38,081 nucleotides of DNA, taken from positions 1-38,081 of the forward strand of contig JAHDBJ010000046.1 in NCBI GenBank assembly GCA_020630435.1. Reading direction: 5' to 3'. Both the position numbers and the translations under genes were made by a program. Below are positions 8,876-17,738 of this stretch, piece after piece. The number at the start of each line of letters is the position of its first letter. Position 1 is the stretch's first letter. The notes beneath the pieces were generated by a model. That model was not told where the DNA came from. It saw only the letters and a program-made list of their open reading frames with translations, and searched no databases. Source of the DNA: Saprospiraceae bacterium (GTDB lineage Bacteria; Bacteroidota; Bacteroidia; Chitinophagales; Saprospiraceae).

Positions 8876-8910
8876 GAGGTATTGGATTTTATATTTTTAT
8901 AATGGTATAT

Positions 8911-9297
8911 TTACTTGGCATCTTTTAACCTCCAAGGCGGGTTTTTACGGTTTTCTCCTGCATGGTATAGAATGAGTTGATTGTTATCTGGATCTTTCAA
9001 CCTAGCCTCTCGCCAAAGCCATGATTTATCATTGGGTAATTCATCAAATTCTAAACCCTCTTTTTGAAGCCTATCAACATCTTCATCCAGATTTTTACAT
9101 TCGAAATAAATCCATATTCCTTCTCCTCCTTTCAACTCATCTGCTTGATGTATCGAAAATGTACTCGTACCATTAGGACATTCAAATCTTGCATAATGAT
9201 TGGTAGAATGCACAATAAGTTTAAGCCCCAATTTTTGATAAAAAAGGATGGCGCTTTCTATATTTTTTGTAGGAACAGTTACTTGATTCAAATCCAT
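8911..9297 (-). CDS. VOC-family (glyoxalase/bleomycin-resistance fold) protein
   Basis: This 128-residue protein has the paired beta-alpha-beta-beta-beta pattern of the vicinal-oxygen-chelate family. It begins LNQVTVPTKNIESAILFYQ and ends LKDPDNNQLILYHAGE, a typical VOC closing motif. Family members bind a metal and act on small electrophiles or dioxygen substrates, or serve as binding proteins. It follows the FAD oxidoreductase after only 2 bases and precedes the polyferredoxin, so it is co-transcribed and presumably acts in the same pathway. The reaction cannot be assigned. Confidence 0.85.
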   Translation of the reverse strand: MDLNQVTVPTKNIESAILFYQKLGLKLIVHSTNHYARFECPNGTSTFSIHQADELKGGEGIWIYFECKNLDEDVDRLQKEGLEFDELPNDKSWLWREARLKDPDNNQLILYHAGENRKNPPWRLKDAK

Positions 9298-9299
9298 AT

Positions 9300-10637
9300 T
9301 TATATTTTTAAAAACCTTAAAACAGCATCTAGTCCTCGCTTTTGCTTCAACTTCAGTTCTTTCCCTGTTTTTTTATTATAAATATCAATTAAAGCCGTTT
9401 CATACTCTTCAAAAAATTCTGGATCAAAATTTGCCATTCCAAGATTTTGCAAAACTGCTTCGATTGTCGTTTTTTCATTGATCCATTTCTCACAAACTTC
9501 ATGTCGATAACGAATTCCCATCAAATTGAAACCTAGTATATGGGCTGTATTTTTATCATAAATTAAACGAATACTTTTACGCCCCTCTGAATGCTCCCAA
9601 TATAAACTTTCATGATTTTCAGGAGGATTCGCTAGAACAGTCCCATACACTTGATATTCTATATCTAAAAATTTTGCAGAGTTGAACCAAGTACCTGGAA
9701 TATATTCAACTTTTTTACCACAAATATTATAAGCAACCGTTTCGCCCATCATCCTACCAGTATACCATATCGCTTCGACGGGACGCCGCCCTGTTTGAGG
9801 ATTTTTTTGTTGTGAACAATCTCCTATTGCATATACGTCTTCAATATTCGTTTCTAAGTACTCATTTACGACAATCCCTCTTTCTATTATTAGATTTGTA
9901 TTTTTTAAAAATGCAACATTAGGACGAACACCCGCAGTTAGTCCCACATAACCACAGTCTATTTTTTCGCCTTTATTGGTAATGACAGCGCAGGCTTGAC
10001 CATTTCCATTATCTATTATCTCTCGAAGTTCTGTTTCTAATCTCAAATCTATACCATGTTCTAGAATATGTCGGTTTATCATATCCGACTCTTCATTTGG
10101 AAGTACCCCATTCCAATAACTTTTTTCTCGTACTAAGAAGGTAACTGGAATATGTCGAGTATGAAACATCTCTGCCATCTCTATACCTATCAATCCACCA
10201 CCTACAATAACCGCTCGTTTAAGGCCCTTACTGTATCGTTCCATATTCTCTAAATCTTGATAACTGTATAAGCCACCCACACCATCTAGATCTTGTCCTT
10301 TCCATCCAAACTTATTAGGAGTAGAACCAACTGCCAGAATCAATTTATCATAATCGATACCATCCCCTGAACTGAGTTGTAACTTTTTTGAATTAAAATC
10401 AACATCTTTAACATACCCTTTTATAAGGTCTATCCTATTTTTTTTCCAAAAATGAGGTTCATAGGGTTGGGTATCTTTAAACCGCATATGTCCCATATAA
10501 ATGTACATTAGAGCCGTCCTAGAAAAGAAGTAATCTGTTTCCGCTGAAATGACTGTAATGTTGTGGGTGCTTAGTTTTCGAATCCATCGAGCAGCAGTAA
10601 TACCACTAATTCCATTACCAATTATGACTATATTCAT
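9300..10637 (-). CDS. FAD/NAD(P)-dependent pyridine nucleotide-disulfide-type oxidoreductase
   Basis: This 445-residue protein has an FAD-binding Rossmann motif at the N-terminus (IVIIGNGISGITAARWIRK), a second NAD(P)-binding glycine motif near residue 147 (VIVGGGLIGIEMAE), and the FAD motif DVYAIGDCSQ. It lacks the CxxxxC redox disulfide, so it belongs with the rubredoxin reductase, nitrite reductase FAD domain or ferredoxin reductase types, which move electrons between NAD(P)H and iron-sulfur proteins. It is the second gene of the operon, 35 bases after the outer-membrane protein gene and 2 bases before the VOC gene. Coupling to the downstream membrane polyferredoxin is inferred. Confidence 0.88.
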   Translation of the reverse strand: MNIVIIGNGISGITAARWIRKLSTHNITVISAETDYFFSRTALMYIYMGHMRFKDTQPYEPHFWKKNRIDLIKGYVKDVDFNSKKLQLSSGDGIDYDKLILAVGSTPNKFGWKGQDLDGVGGLYSYQDLENMERYSKGLKRAVIVGGGLIGIEMAEMFHTRHIPVTFLVREKSYWNGVLPNEESDMINRHILEHGIDLRLETELREIIDNGNGQACAVITNKGEKIDCGYVGLTAGVRPNVAFLKNTNLIIERGIVVNEYLETNIEDVYAIGDCSQQKNPQTGRRPVEAIWYTGRMMGETVAYNICGKKVEYIPGTWFNSAKFLDIEYQVYGTVLANPPENHESLYWEHSEGRKSIRLIYDKNTAHILGFNLMGIRYRHEVCEKWINEKTTIEAVLQNLGMANFDPEFFEEYETALIDIYNKKTGKELKLKQKRGLDAVLRFLKI

Positions 10638-10672
10638 TGTATTTTCATTTTATCCTTGTGGGTTATTTTTTT

Positions 10673-11518
10673 CTATTTATTATCAAAAAGTACAGTAGTT
10701 GCTTTTTGCCCCATAAATTTATAAACAATACCAAAGGAATATCTAGGTGCTAAACCAATATTCTTCCCCCAAAAAGTATACGCTCCTCCTAAGAAGGCAC
10801 CAAAATTAGGCGATAGACTATAATAGAATACCCCTCCTGTTTTAGCATAGGTACTTCCGCCACCCCCTAATACCAATTCGTTCGGATCAGCATTAAGTGT
10901 GAAGACGCCTTCAAGCCATGCATCTACATAAATTTTTGACGTAGCAAAACCAAATCGAATCAAACTAGGAATTGCCGTTCTTTTTTGTGGTGATAGTCGA
11001 TAGGTAACTCCTGTCTTAACGAAAGCAAAAAGTCCGTTGTTCCAATTATTATATTGAAATCCTATTCGTCCTTCTAGACTAGTCGCTCTTTCCCCAATAG
11101 GATTAGAAGAATCGGGGCTAATTGGATATTTAGAAAGGGGTGTTGTAACTCCAGCAGCCGTAATCATATTGTAACTACCACCATCAAACGTTTTTGCTAA
11201 GGGTGCAAATTTTAGTAAAAATTGAGCATCCTGTAGACCTCTATTGTTTTCATCGGTCCACATATAGGGTAAAGACACAATTAGATTCAAATTATCTTCA
11301 AAGCCATGAGCAATAAAAAGACTCAATGAATTATACTGTCTATCAAAAGTATCCAATAATTGTTCCCCTAAATAATATTTTGTAAAACGTTCTGAACCAA
11401 AAGACAGCGCAAAATCTGTTTCTCCAGATTTTTTCATATAACCATCAATAGGTCCTTGTGCAAGAATAGGAAAGGATATGAAAGATAGTAGGACAAGTTT
11501 TAAAAAGCGTTGATACAT
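10673..11518 (-). CDS. Exported outer-membrane beta-barrel protein of unknown function
   Basis: This 281-residue protein begins with a signal peptide (residues 1-20, ending ILAQ). The rest alternates polar and hydrophobic residues in strand-like segments and ends in an aromatic-rich strand (YSFGIVYKFMG), as expected for a small outer-membrane barrel of the MetA-pathway/transporter-like type. It is the first gene of the redox operon, just below the palindrome-covered promoter. Its function is unknown. A channel or sensor for the small-molecule substrate of the operon is possible. Confidence 0.75.
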   Translation of the reverse strand: MYQRFLKLVLLSFISFPILAQGPIDGYMKKSGETDFALSFGSERFTKYYLGEQLLDTFDRQYNSLSLFIAHGFEDNLNLIVSLPYMWTDENNRGLQDAQFLLKFAPLAKTFDGGSYNMITAAGVTTPLSKYPISPDSSNPIGERATSLEGRIGFQYNNWNNGLFAFVKTGVTYRLSPQKRTAIPSLIRFGFATSKIYVDAWLEGVFTLNADPNELVLGGGGSTYAKTGGVFYYSLSPNFGAFLGGAYTFWGKNIGLAPRYSFGIVYKFMGQKATTVLFDNK

Positions 11519-11522
11519 TTAC

Positions 11523-11543
11523 ATTTGAGTTTGCTCAAATATA
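11523..11543 (-). promoter_or_regulatory. Redox-operon promoter (-7 box) overlapped by an FNR/CRP-like palindrome
   Basis: On the minus strand TATATTTG (11543-11536) is a consensus -7 box with the start codon 18 bases further on. The perfect inverted repeat ATTTGAG-TTTG-CTCAAAT (11523-11540) overlaps it. The core TTGAG-N4-CTCAA has the spacing of an FNR/ANR box (TTGAT-N4-ATCAA), with one change per half site. A factor bound here would probably repress. The -33 element is not clear. Confidence 0.55.
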
Positions 11544-11666
11544 ATATTTTCTAAAAGGAATGAATTGTCTGCCTTATTACATTTTAAATATTATACTAAA
11601 AACAGCCATACTGAATTGTCTTTATTGAGACTTTCTCTACAAGCAATAAATGGGAAACTATCCTAA

Positions 11667-12029
11667 TCATCCCAACTCCCAAAAAGAACGAGGCCGATTA
11701 TAGACTGTTCGGGTGTCTTTGAGCGTCTGATAGAAATACCAAAACAATAAACCAAAAACAGGGATATAAGCATAAATCCCAACCAATTTTATCCATATAG
11801 GCAAACTAACCAGTACCACAAGTACCATCTTAAAAAATTGTTTCCGCTTTACATATTTATAAGCATAATACAGGTGAATTGCACTAACAACTTGCCATAT
11901 ACCAAGAAGAATAATGAAGGTGTTTGTCCAGCTATAACTACTTTCTTGGAAGTATAAAAAAACTAGTGCGACCATAAGCAAAATACTCTGCCCTATGCTA
12001 TCTATTTTCATTCTATATCGTGAGATCAT
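11667..12029 (-). CDS. Small integral membrane protein, function unknown
   Basis: This 120-residue protein has about four hydrophobic helices (roughly residues 13-28, 34-54, 66-84 and 86-103) with basic loops (KYVKRKQ). It starts at the ATG at 12029. A second in-frame ATG at 12011 is also possible. It lies 19 bases after the membrane-protein gene at 12049-12495 and is probably co-transcribed with it. No family was recognised. Confidence 0.65.
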   Translation of the reverse strand: MISRYRMKIDSIGQSILLMVALVFLYFQESSYSWTNTFIILLGIWQVVSAIHLYYAYKYVKRKQFFKMVLVVLVSLPIWIKLVGIYAYIPVFGLLFWYFYQTLKDTRTVYNRPRSFWELG

Positions 12030-12048
12030 TTTAAGCTGGTTTTTAGTA

Positions 12049-12495
12049 TCAACTTTTCTTTTCTACATTTTCTAAAAAATATCGAATACAATGGAATTCG
12101 TACAATATTGCAATAATAATAGGTATGATTACAAATTGCAAGAAAAGGTAAGTGTTATAAGCATAAGAATCCGTATAATTCGACCAAAGCATTGTATCTC
12201 CAGAATTGCTAAGTACTATTCCTATAAATGAATGTACAAATAAGTACACAAATGTAAATACAAAATACAATTTTCGTTTCTCATCATCTAAAGAAATACC
12301 TAACATCAAACCACTTCCCATCTGGTGAAGCCCTAGAAAAAACATTCCTAATATGGTAAATCCCAATATATCTTTAGTATAAAAATCAAAGTATTCATAT
12401 CCTATTCCTATGATTCCTGTTATGATTACCACTAATAATAAGGCGTTTTGGATAAACAAATCAGTCAATAATAATATTTTTCTTCCTGTTTTCAT
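12049..12495 (-). CDS. Small four-helix membrane protein, function unknown
   Basis: This 148-residue protein has four predicted membrane segments (about residues 14-31, 42-66, 77-97 and 112-132) and a charged C-terminus (ENVEKKS). It is the first gene of a two-gene minus-strand unit and is transcribed away from the nitroreductase. A candidate promoter is TTG (12556-12554), 20 bases, TAATATTG (12533-12526), with one mismatch. No family was recognised. Confidence 0.65.
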   Translation of the reverse strand: MKTGRKILLLTDLFIQNALLLVVIITGIIGIGYEYFDFYTKDILGFTILGMFFLGLHQMGSGLMLGISLDDEKRKLYFVFTFVYLFVHSFIGIVLSNSGDTMLWSNYTDSYAYNTYLFLQFVIIPIIIAILYEFHCIRYFLENVEKKS

Positions 12496-12607
12496 TTTAT
12501 AATCATTTTAGTAATGAATTCACTACAATATTAAACCTTTTTATTTAAACTTTCAATATTTTCTGAAAATTTAATTAATAAAATATTTAAAACCCCGCAA
12601 ATATGCT

Positions 12608-12636
12608 TTGCCTTTAAAAAATACTACCTATTTTTG
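12608..12636 (+). promoter_or_regulatory. Promoter of the nitroreductase gene
   Basis: TTG (12608-12610), an 18-base spacer, and TATTTTTG (12629-12636) match the Bacteroidota consensus. Transcription would start around 12642, giving a leader of about 11 bases before the ATG at 12653. Confidence 0.72.
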
Positions 12637-12652
12637 ACCTTAAAAAAATACT

Positions 12653-13231
12653 ATGTTTGACACAAAAGAAATTAACAGTCTTATCCAAAGACGCCGATCT
12701 ATATTTCCGAATATGTATAATGGTGAAAAAATACCAAAAGAAATTATTGAGCAAATCTTAGCGAATGCTAACTGGGCTCCTACTCATAGATTGACTGAAC
12801 CGTGGCGTTTCAAAATATTTGAATCCGAAGAAAGTCGTCAAAAACTAAGTACGTATCTTGGACAACAATATGAACTAAAAACACCCAAGGGTAAGTTTTC
12901 ACCAATGAAGCATAAGAAAACCAAAAAGAAACCTTTACAATCTTCTTGTGTGATTGCTATCTGTATGCAACGAGACGAAAAAGAAAGTGTACCAGAATGG
13001 GAAGAAGTAGCAGCAGTTGCCTGCGCTGTTCAGAATATGTGGTTAACTTGTACAGCTTATGGTATTGGTTCTTATTGGAGTAGTCCACAAATTATTCTTG
13101 ATGCTAATGATTTTCTAGAATTAAAAAAAGGGGAATCTTGTTTAGGATTGTTTTATATGGGCTATTATGATGCTGCTACCAAAGTCGAAAGTCCTCGAAA
13201 TCCTATAGAGGACAAAATAGAATGGAAATAA
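12653..13231 (+). CDS. Nitroreductase-family FMN oxidoreductase
   Basis: This 192-residue protein has the family's N-terminal RRRSIFP segment (flavin phosphate contacts), ANWAPTHRLTEPWRF near residues 37-51, and the later VAAVACAVQNMWLTCTAYG and YGIGSYWSS helices. Family members use NAD(P)H through FMN to reduce nitro, quinone or enone compounds. The length fits the short nitroreductase branch. It has its own strong promoter and is divergent from the small membrane proteins. The substrate is unknown. Confidence 0.9.
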   Translation: MFDTKEINSLIQRRRSIFPNMYNGEKIPKEIIEQILANANWAPTHRLTEPWRFKIFESEESRQKLSTYLGQQYELKTPKGKFSPMKHKKTKKKPLQSSCVIAICMQRDEKESVPEWEEVAAVACAVQNMWLTCTAYGIGSYWSSPQIILDANDFLELKKGESCLGLFYMGYYDAATKVESPRNPIEDKIEWK

Positions 13232-13351
13232 TTTTATTTCCTAATTTGATAAAAATTTGTTAAAACAGGATTTAAATATGATTGAATCTTAGGGTTCTAC
13301 GTATATTGAATTAGAAGCCCCCTTCTTTGTTTTCTCATCATTTTGATTTTA

Positions 13352-14209
13352 ATGAAAGCTATTCTAAAATATTTTATCCTTATAATTTATATTTCGCTAC
13401 CTCTAAGTGCTATTTTTTCACAAGATACTGTCCTTAATGGTAGAATTATCGATAAGGAGACCCAAAAGTATATTGATTATGTAAATATTGGTATACAAAA
13501 TATACCAAGAGGTACTGTAAGTAATGAAAATGGTCTATTTCAATTAAGGGCTAATAGTTCTAAAGATTCTATAATTTTTTCCTCTATTGGCTATAAAACT
13601 CAAATTATTGCAGCATCTTATCTAACAAAAGATAGTATTATTGAATTAACTCCTATCAACTATTCGATGCCTTTAATTGAGGTAAAAGCAGAACGATTTG
13701 GTTTGGAAGATAAAATTCTAGGTACGAAAAACGAAACTAGAGGACCAAGCGTCGGTTTTGGAAGCCAACAACTAGGAGCTGCAATAGGAGCTTTAATTAA
13801 TATTGATAAGAAAACTTACATAAAAAGTGCGAACTTTGTACTCAACCATGCGAGTGGTGATAGTATTCTCTTTAGGATGAATATTTACCAGTTTAAGAAA
13901 GGTAAAGTAGGGCAAACGATTTTAACTGAAAATATTTATATCATTGCACAACAAAAAAGAGGTATTCTAGAAGTAGATCTAAGACCGTACAACTTAATTT
14001 TAGATAATCCTGTTTTACTAGCATTAGAATGGATTAAAGATGATGATGGAAAGGGCAATATCGGTATAACATTTGATTCTAAAAAGTCTAAAAAAGAATG
14101 GGGCGGATTTTATTTAAAGCATACTAGCATAGGGAATTTTTATAAAAATAAATACAAACCTCGATATAAACCTTGCTTTTATTTTGTAGGTAAACAAGTC
14201 AAAAAATAA
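13352..14209 (+). CDS. Exported protein with a carboxypeptidase-regulatory-like domain
   Basis: The ATG at 13352 is taken as the start, giving 285 residues. A TTG nine bases upstream is in frame but less likely. A signal peptide (to about residue 24) is followed by a CarboxypepD_reg-like beta-sandwich (LNGRIIDKETQKYIDYVNIG ... GTVSNENGLFQL), a domain common at the N-termini of Bacteroidota TonB receptors but here on its own. The remaining 170 residues are strand-rich and unassigned. The first thioredoxin-like gene follows after 20 bases, so the two are probably one transcript. Periplasmic or outer-membrane location is inferred. Confidence 0.78.
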   Translation: MKAILKYFILIIYISLPLSAIFSQDTVLNGRIIDKETQKYIDYVNIGIQNIPRGTVSNENGLFQLRANSSKDSIIFSSIGYKTQIIAASYLTKDSIIELTPINYSMPLIEVKAERFGLEDKILGTKNETRGPSVGFGSQQLGAAIGALINIDKKTYIKSANFVLNHASGDSILFRMNIYQFKKGKVGQTILTENIYIIAQQKRGILEVDLRPYNLILDNPVLLALEWIKDDDGKGNIGITFDSKKSKKEWGGFYLKHTSIGNFYKNKYKPRYKPCFYFVGKQVKK

Positions 14210-14229
14210 TTTTAAAAATTTTATATACC

Positions 14230-15414
14230 ATGAAACATATTGTACTTATACTACTTAGTCTAATATTTAGTTTATCGGCTGTAAATGCAGATGGAATAGA
14301 CTTTTTCAAAGGTTCTTGGGAAGAAGCACTCCAAGAGGCAAAAGCACAAGATAAATTGATTTTTGTGGATGCTTATACCAGTTGGTGTGGTCCTTGTAAA
14401 TTAATGTCAAGAAAGGTTTTTCCTGTAAAAGAAGTCGGTGATTTTTATAATGCGAATTTTGTAAACCTGAAGCTCGACATGGAAAAAGATGCCGATGGTG
14501 TTGCCGTTAGAGGAAAATATGGTGTCCGATCATTTCCTACTTTTTTATATATCGATCCTAACGAGAAGGTTGTTCATAGAGCCGTTGGGGCAAAAAAACC
14601 TGAGCAATTTGTTCAACTAGGGGAAATGGTGGTTCGTAAATACGATAAAAGTGCAGACTTAAGGCTTTTATATGAAGAAGGTAATCGTGATCCTGAATTT
14701 TTATTGAAATATGTTAAAGCACTCAACAAATCGAATAAATCAAGTTTAAAGATTGCCAATGAATACTTAAACGGACAAACCGATTTAACAACTCCTATAA
14801 ACTTACATTTTATTTTAGAATCTGCGATTGAGTCCGACTCTAGAATTTTTGGTTTATTGCTTCAACATCGAGATAAAATTACAGCCTTAACTTCAAAGGA
14901 AAAGGTAGATCAACATATTGAGCGAGCGTGTAGAAATACTGTCAAAAAAGCCGTTCAGTTCGAAAGTGAAGATTTATTAAAAGAGGCTAAAACCAATGCT
15001 AAAAATATTTCCGATGCTAAAAAAATCCAGCAATTTAATATCGAATCCGATATGGCTTTTTATAAAGCCTTAGGCAATAGTAAAAAATTTTTGAAGGCTT
15101 GCGCATTATTTTTAAAAACAGAAAAAGGAAATGAACCTGAGCAATATATCAAATTGGCAAATGACATTCACAAAAATATGCCTAAAGACAGTAAAGCAAT
15201 GTCAAAAGCCGAAAGTTGGGCAGGTATAGCTGCAAAAAAAAGTAATGACCCTAAACATTATTTGAAGCATGCAACATTATTATTTAAAAATGGGAAATTG
15301 CAAGCTGCTTTACCAATTGCAGAGAAAGTGCTGAAATTAAGCGAAAAAGATCGTGCGCTCACCCCTTTGGCGCAAAAATTGATCGAACAAATAAAGTTAG
15401 GTTTAGGCAGTTAA
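14230..15414 (+). CDS. Exported thioredoxin-fold protein with an alpha-helical C-terminal region (copy 1)
   Basis: This 394-residue protein has a signal peptide (about 1-20) and a thioredoxin-like domain (about 25-140). The active site SWCGPCK (Cys53, Cys56) and the cis-Pro in RSFPTFLYI are both intact. Residues 150-394 are helical, with TPR-like pairs near the end (WAGIAAKKSNDPKHYLKHA). It is predicted to reduce or isomerise disulfides in the periplasm. It lies 20 bases after the CarboxypepD-like gene and 132 bases before a paralogue with the same architecture. Confidence 0.88.
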   Translation: MKHIVLILLSLIFSLSAVNADGIDFFKGSWEEALQEAKAQDKLIFVDAYTSWCGPCKLMSRKVFPVKEVGDFYNANFVNLKLDMEKDADGVAVRGKYGVRSFPTFLYIDPNEKVVHRAVGAKKPEQFVQLGEMVVRKYDKSADLRLLYEEGNRDPEFLLKYVKALNKSNKSSLKIANEYLNGQTDLTTPINLHFILESAIESDSRIFGLLLQHRDKITALTSKEKVDQHIERACRNTVKKAVQFESEDLLKEAKTNAKNISDAKKIQQFNIESDMAFYKALGNSKKFLKACALFLKTEKGNEPEQYIKLANDIHKNMPKDSKAMSKAESWAGIAAKKSNDPKHYLKHATLLFKNGKLQAALPIAEKVLKLSEKDRALTPLAQKLIEQIKLGLGS

Positions 15415-15477
15415 ACCAAGATCATTTTTGATCAATTTAACTCAAATGTCTACTAATTTTCCAAACAAATTATTCAC

Positions 15478-15514
15478 AAAACTACTGTAAATCTTCTGAA
15501 TTACAGTAGTTTTG
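15478..15514 (+). terminator. Hairpin between the two thioredoxin-like genes, overlapping a -7 box
   Basis: The 13-bp arms 15478-15490 and 15501-15513 (AAAACTACTGTAA/TTACAGTAGTTTT) enclose a 10-nt loop. The right arm also contains TAGTTTTG (15507-15514), a consensus -7 box for the second gene, whose ATG is at 15547. Terminator and restart promoter may thus overlap. No -33 TTG is seen. Confidence 0.55.
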
Positions 15515-15546
15515 GTATTAACAAATCCCTTAATAATACTTATTTT

Positions 15547-16710
15547 ATGAAAATTACAAAAACTACATTTTTTTTTATTTTTTCCCTTTTCTCCACTATA
15601 ATAATTGCTCAAGGTATTGAATTTCAACCTTCGTGGGAAGGTACTATAAGTAAAGCTAAAGAAGAAAACAAATTAATCTTTTTGGATGCTTATACTGTAT
15701 GGTGTGGCCCTTGTAAAAAAATGGATAGAGATGTTTTTTCCCAAAAAATGATTGGTGATTTTTTTAATAAAAATTTTATCAATATCAAATTAGACATGGA
15801 AAAAGGCATTGGCAAAACATTAGCCAATCAATACAATGTTAAGGCATTTCCTACCTTATTATTTCTTTCTTTTGATGGAACTATGATACATCGTGTAGCA
15901 GGTTTTCATGATCCTGAAGAGATGCTAACACTTGGAAAAACCGTACTTGACCCCGAAAATAATTTATCTGCAATGGAAAAGCGTTTTGCGAATGGTGATC
16001 GAGATCCTAAATTCTTAATGGAATATAGCAAAATTAGATTTGATATTGCAGATAAAAGTCATATTCCAATTGTTGATGCTTACTTGAAAACTCAAGAGGA
16101 TTGGAAATCAGAAGATAACCTGAAGTTTATTTTCGATTATGCCACAGATTCTAAATCCGAAGCTTTCCCTTTTTTAGTCCGCAATAAGCCTTTATTCTAT
16201 CCTTATTTTGAAAAAAGAATGGTTGATCAAAGAGTCAACCAACTGGTTTACGACAAAATCTATAATGAAAATGACGATTTAAGCCTAGAAAGAATAGAAG
16301 GCATTATGAAGGCAGCATTTCCAGAAAATGCAGATTTATTATTCGCTAATTTTAAAATGAGTTATTACCGCCAAGCTGGCGATCGTCAAAATTATGCACT
16401 AGCTGCACTCAACCGATTTGCACAAATTCCTTGCAAGGATGCAGGAGAATTAAATGATGCCGCTTATACATTCTATCGTGTAATTGACAATGAAAAAATG
16501 CTTAAAAAAGCTACGAAGTGGGCGAAGAAGTCTATTAAGATTAGTAATGAATATGCCAATAACGATACCTTAGCTTCATTGTATTATAAACTTAATAATA
16601 AATCCAAAGCCAATAAATATGCTAAACGAGCAATTGATATTGCCAAAGAAGATGGGGATGATTTTTCTAAAACACAGGAACTTCTAGAAAAAATTAGGCA
16701 GTTGGACTAA
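15547..16710 (+). CDS. Exported thioredoxin-fold protein with an alpha-helical C-terminal region (copy 2)
   Basis: This 387-residue paralogue of the preceding gene has a signal peptide ending near IIAQ (residue 22) and a thioredoxin domain with VWCGPCK. Its cysteines are at the same positions as in copy 1 (53 and 56), and the cis-Pro lies in KAFPTLLFL. The helical C-terminal half ends in TPR-like helices (KWAKKSIKISNEYANN). The sequences have clearly diverged, so the duplication is not recent. The gene stops at 16710, directly against the stop of the convergent radical SAM gene. Confidence 0.87.
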   Translation: MKITKTTFFFIFSLFSTIIIAQGIEFQPSWEGTISKAKEENKLIFLDAYTVWCGPCKKMDRDVFSQKMIGDFFNKNFINIKLDMEKGIGKTLANQYNVKAFPTLLFLSFDGTMIHRVAGFHDPEEMLTLGKTVLDPENNLSAMEKRFANGDRDPKFLMEYSKIRFDIADKSHIPIVDAYLKTQEDWKSEDNLKFIFDYATDSKSEAFPFLVRNKPLFYPYFEKRMVDQRVNQLVYDKIYNENDDLSLERIEGIMKAAFPENADLLFANFKMSYYRQAGDRQNYALAALNRFAQIPCKDAGELNDAAYTFYRVIDNEKMLKKATKWAKKSIKISNEYANNDTLASLYYKLNNKSKANKYAKRAIDIAKEDGDDFSKTQELLEKIRQLD

Positions 16711-17733
16711 TCAAGCCCAAACCTTACAGCCTTCTGTACAGTTGGTACATATATCAATTTTATCTCGTCCTTGGAGAAGCATTGTCCTAAATTGCTGATA
16801 GTCTTCACCTTGCCATAAGGTACGGAAAGAGGTTGCTTTTAAATCGCCTAAACGGTGGGTTGCATCTTTATCAAAACAACAGGGAACAACCATCCCATCC
16901 CATGTAATTACGCAAGAATGCCATAATTTCCAACAATGATTCAGCAATTCGTTTTTCACCACATATGTACCGTCTTCTTGTTGGGCATATCGAGCATATT
17001 TTTCAATTGTAGGAATCAGTTCGTTTCCATGTTTATAATCATAAACTTGCGCTGTTTTGAGTTTAACTTCATCTATTCCAATTTCTTCTGCCAATTTATA
17101 AACTTCAGGAATTTGATGTTCATTCGGACGCACTACCAAAAACTGAAAAATAATATGAGGTGTGCTTGAACCTAATTTTTTCTTCCATTTGACCACATTT
17201 CTTGCACCTTGTAAAACGGCTTCTAATTTCCCTTCTTTTCGATAATTCTCGTAAACTTCTTGTGTTGTCCCGTCTACTGAAATAATCAAACGATCAAGTC
17301 CCGATTCTATCGTTTTTCTTGCATTTTCATCGTTCAGAAAATGTCCATTTGTAGAGGTAATCGTATAGATGCCTTTGTCTTTAGCATATTTGACCATTTC
17401 TAAAAACTTGGGATTGATATAAGGCTCTCCTTGAAAATAAAAAATCAACCACAGTAAATCTTTAGCGATTTCATCCATTGTATTTTTAAAAAAATCGGCT
17501 TTCAAGTTTCCTGTTGGTCGTGTAAATGCCCTTAATCCACTAGGACATTCTGGACATCGAAGATTACAAGCTGTTGTAGGCTCTATAGATACCGTAAAAG
17601 GCATTCCCCACTGTATCGGTTTTTTTGTCCATTTTGTAATATAAAAAGAACAGTACACCTTTAGCATATTCCAAAGGCGTCGAATCGTCAGTTTAGAAAG
17701 AAAATTTAAAGTATCTTTTGTGTAAATCTTCAT
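16711..17733 (-). CDS. Radical SAM/SPASM-domain protein
   Basis: This 340-residue protein starts at the ATG at 17733 (MKIYTKDTLNF). A more upstream ATG at 17772 lies inside a terminator hairpin and above a TACTTTTG box, so it is rejected. The radical SAM core has the cluster motif CNLRCPEC (Cx3Cx2C, about residues 56-63) that generates the 5'-deoxyadenosyl radical. The C-terminal SPASM region has cysteines in CWKLWHSCVITWDGMVVPCC and ICTNCTEGCK for extra Fe-S clusters. SPASM enzymes often modify peptides or proteins, but no precursor peptide was found next to it. It is convergent with, and directly abuts, the thioredoxin-like gene. Confidence 0.88.
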   Translation of the reverse strand: MKIYTKDTLNFLSKLTIRRLWNMLKVYCSFYITKWTKKPIQWGMPFTVSIEPTTACNLRCPECPSGLRAFTRPTGNLKADFFKNTMDEIAKDLLWLIFYFQGEPYINPKFLEMVKYAKDKGIYTITSTNGHFLNDENARKTIESGLDRLIISVDGTTQEVYENYRKEGKLEAVLQGARNVVKWKKKLGSSTPHIIFQFLVVRPNEHQIPEVYKLAEEIGIDEVKLKTAQVYDYKHGNELIPTIEKYARYAQQEDGTYVVKNELLNHCWKLWHSCVITWDGMVVPCCFDKDATHRLGDLKATSFRTLWQGEDYQQFRTMLLQGRDKIDICTNCTEGCKVWA

Positions 17734-17738
17734 CGCTA

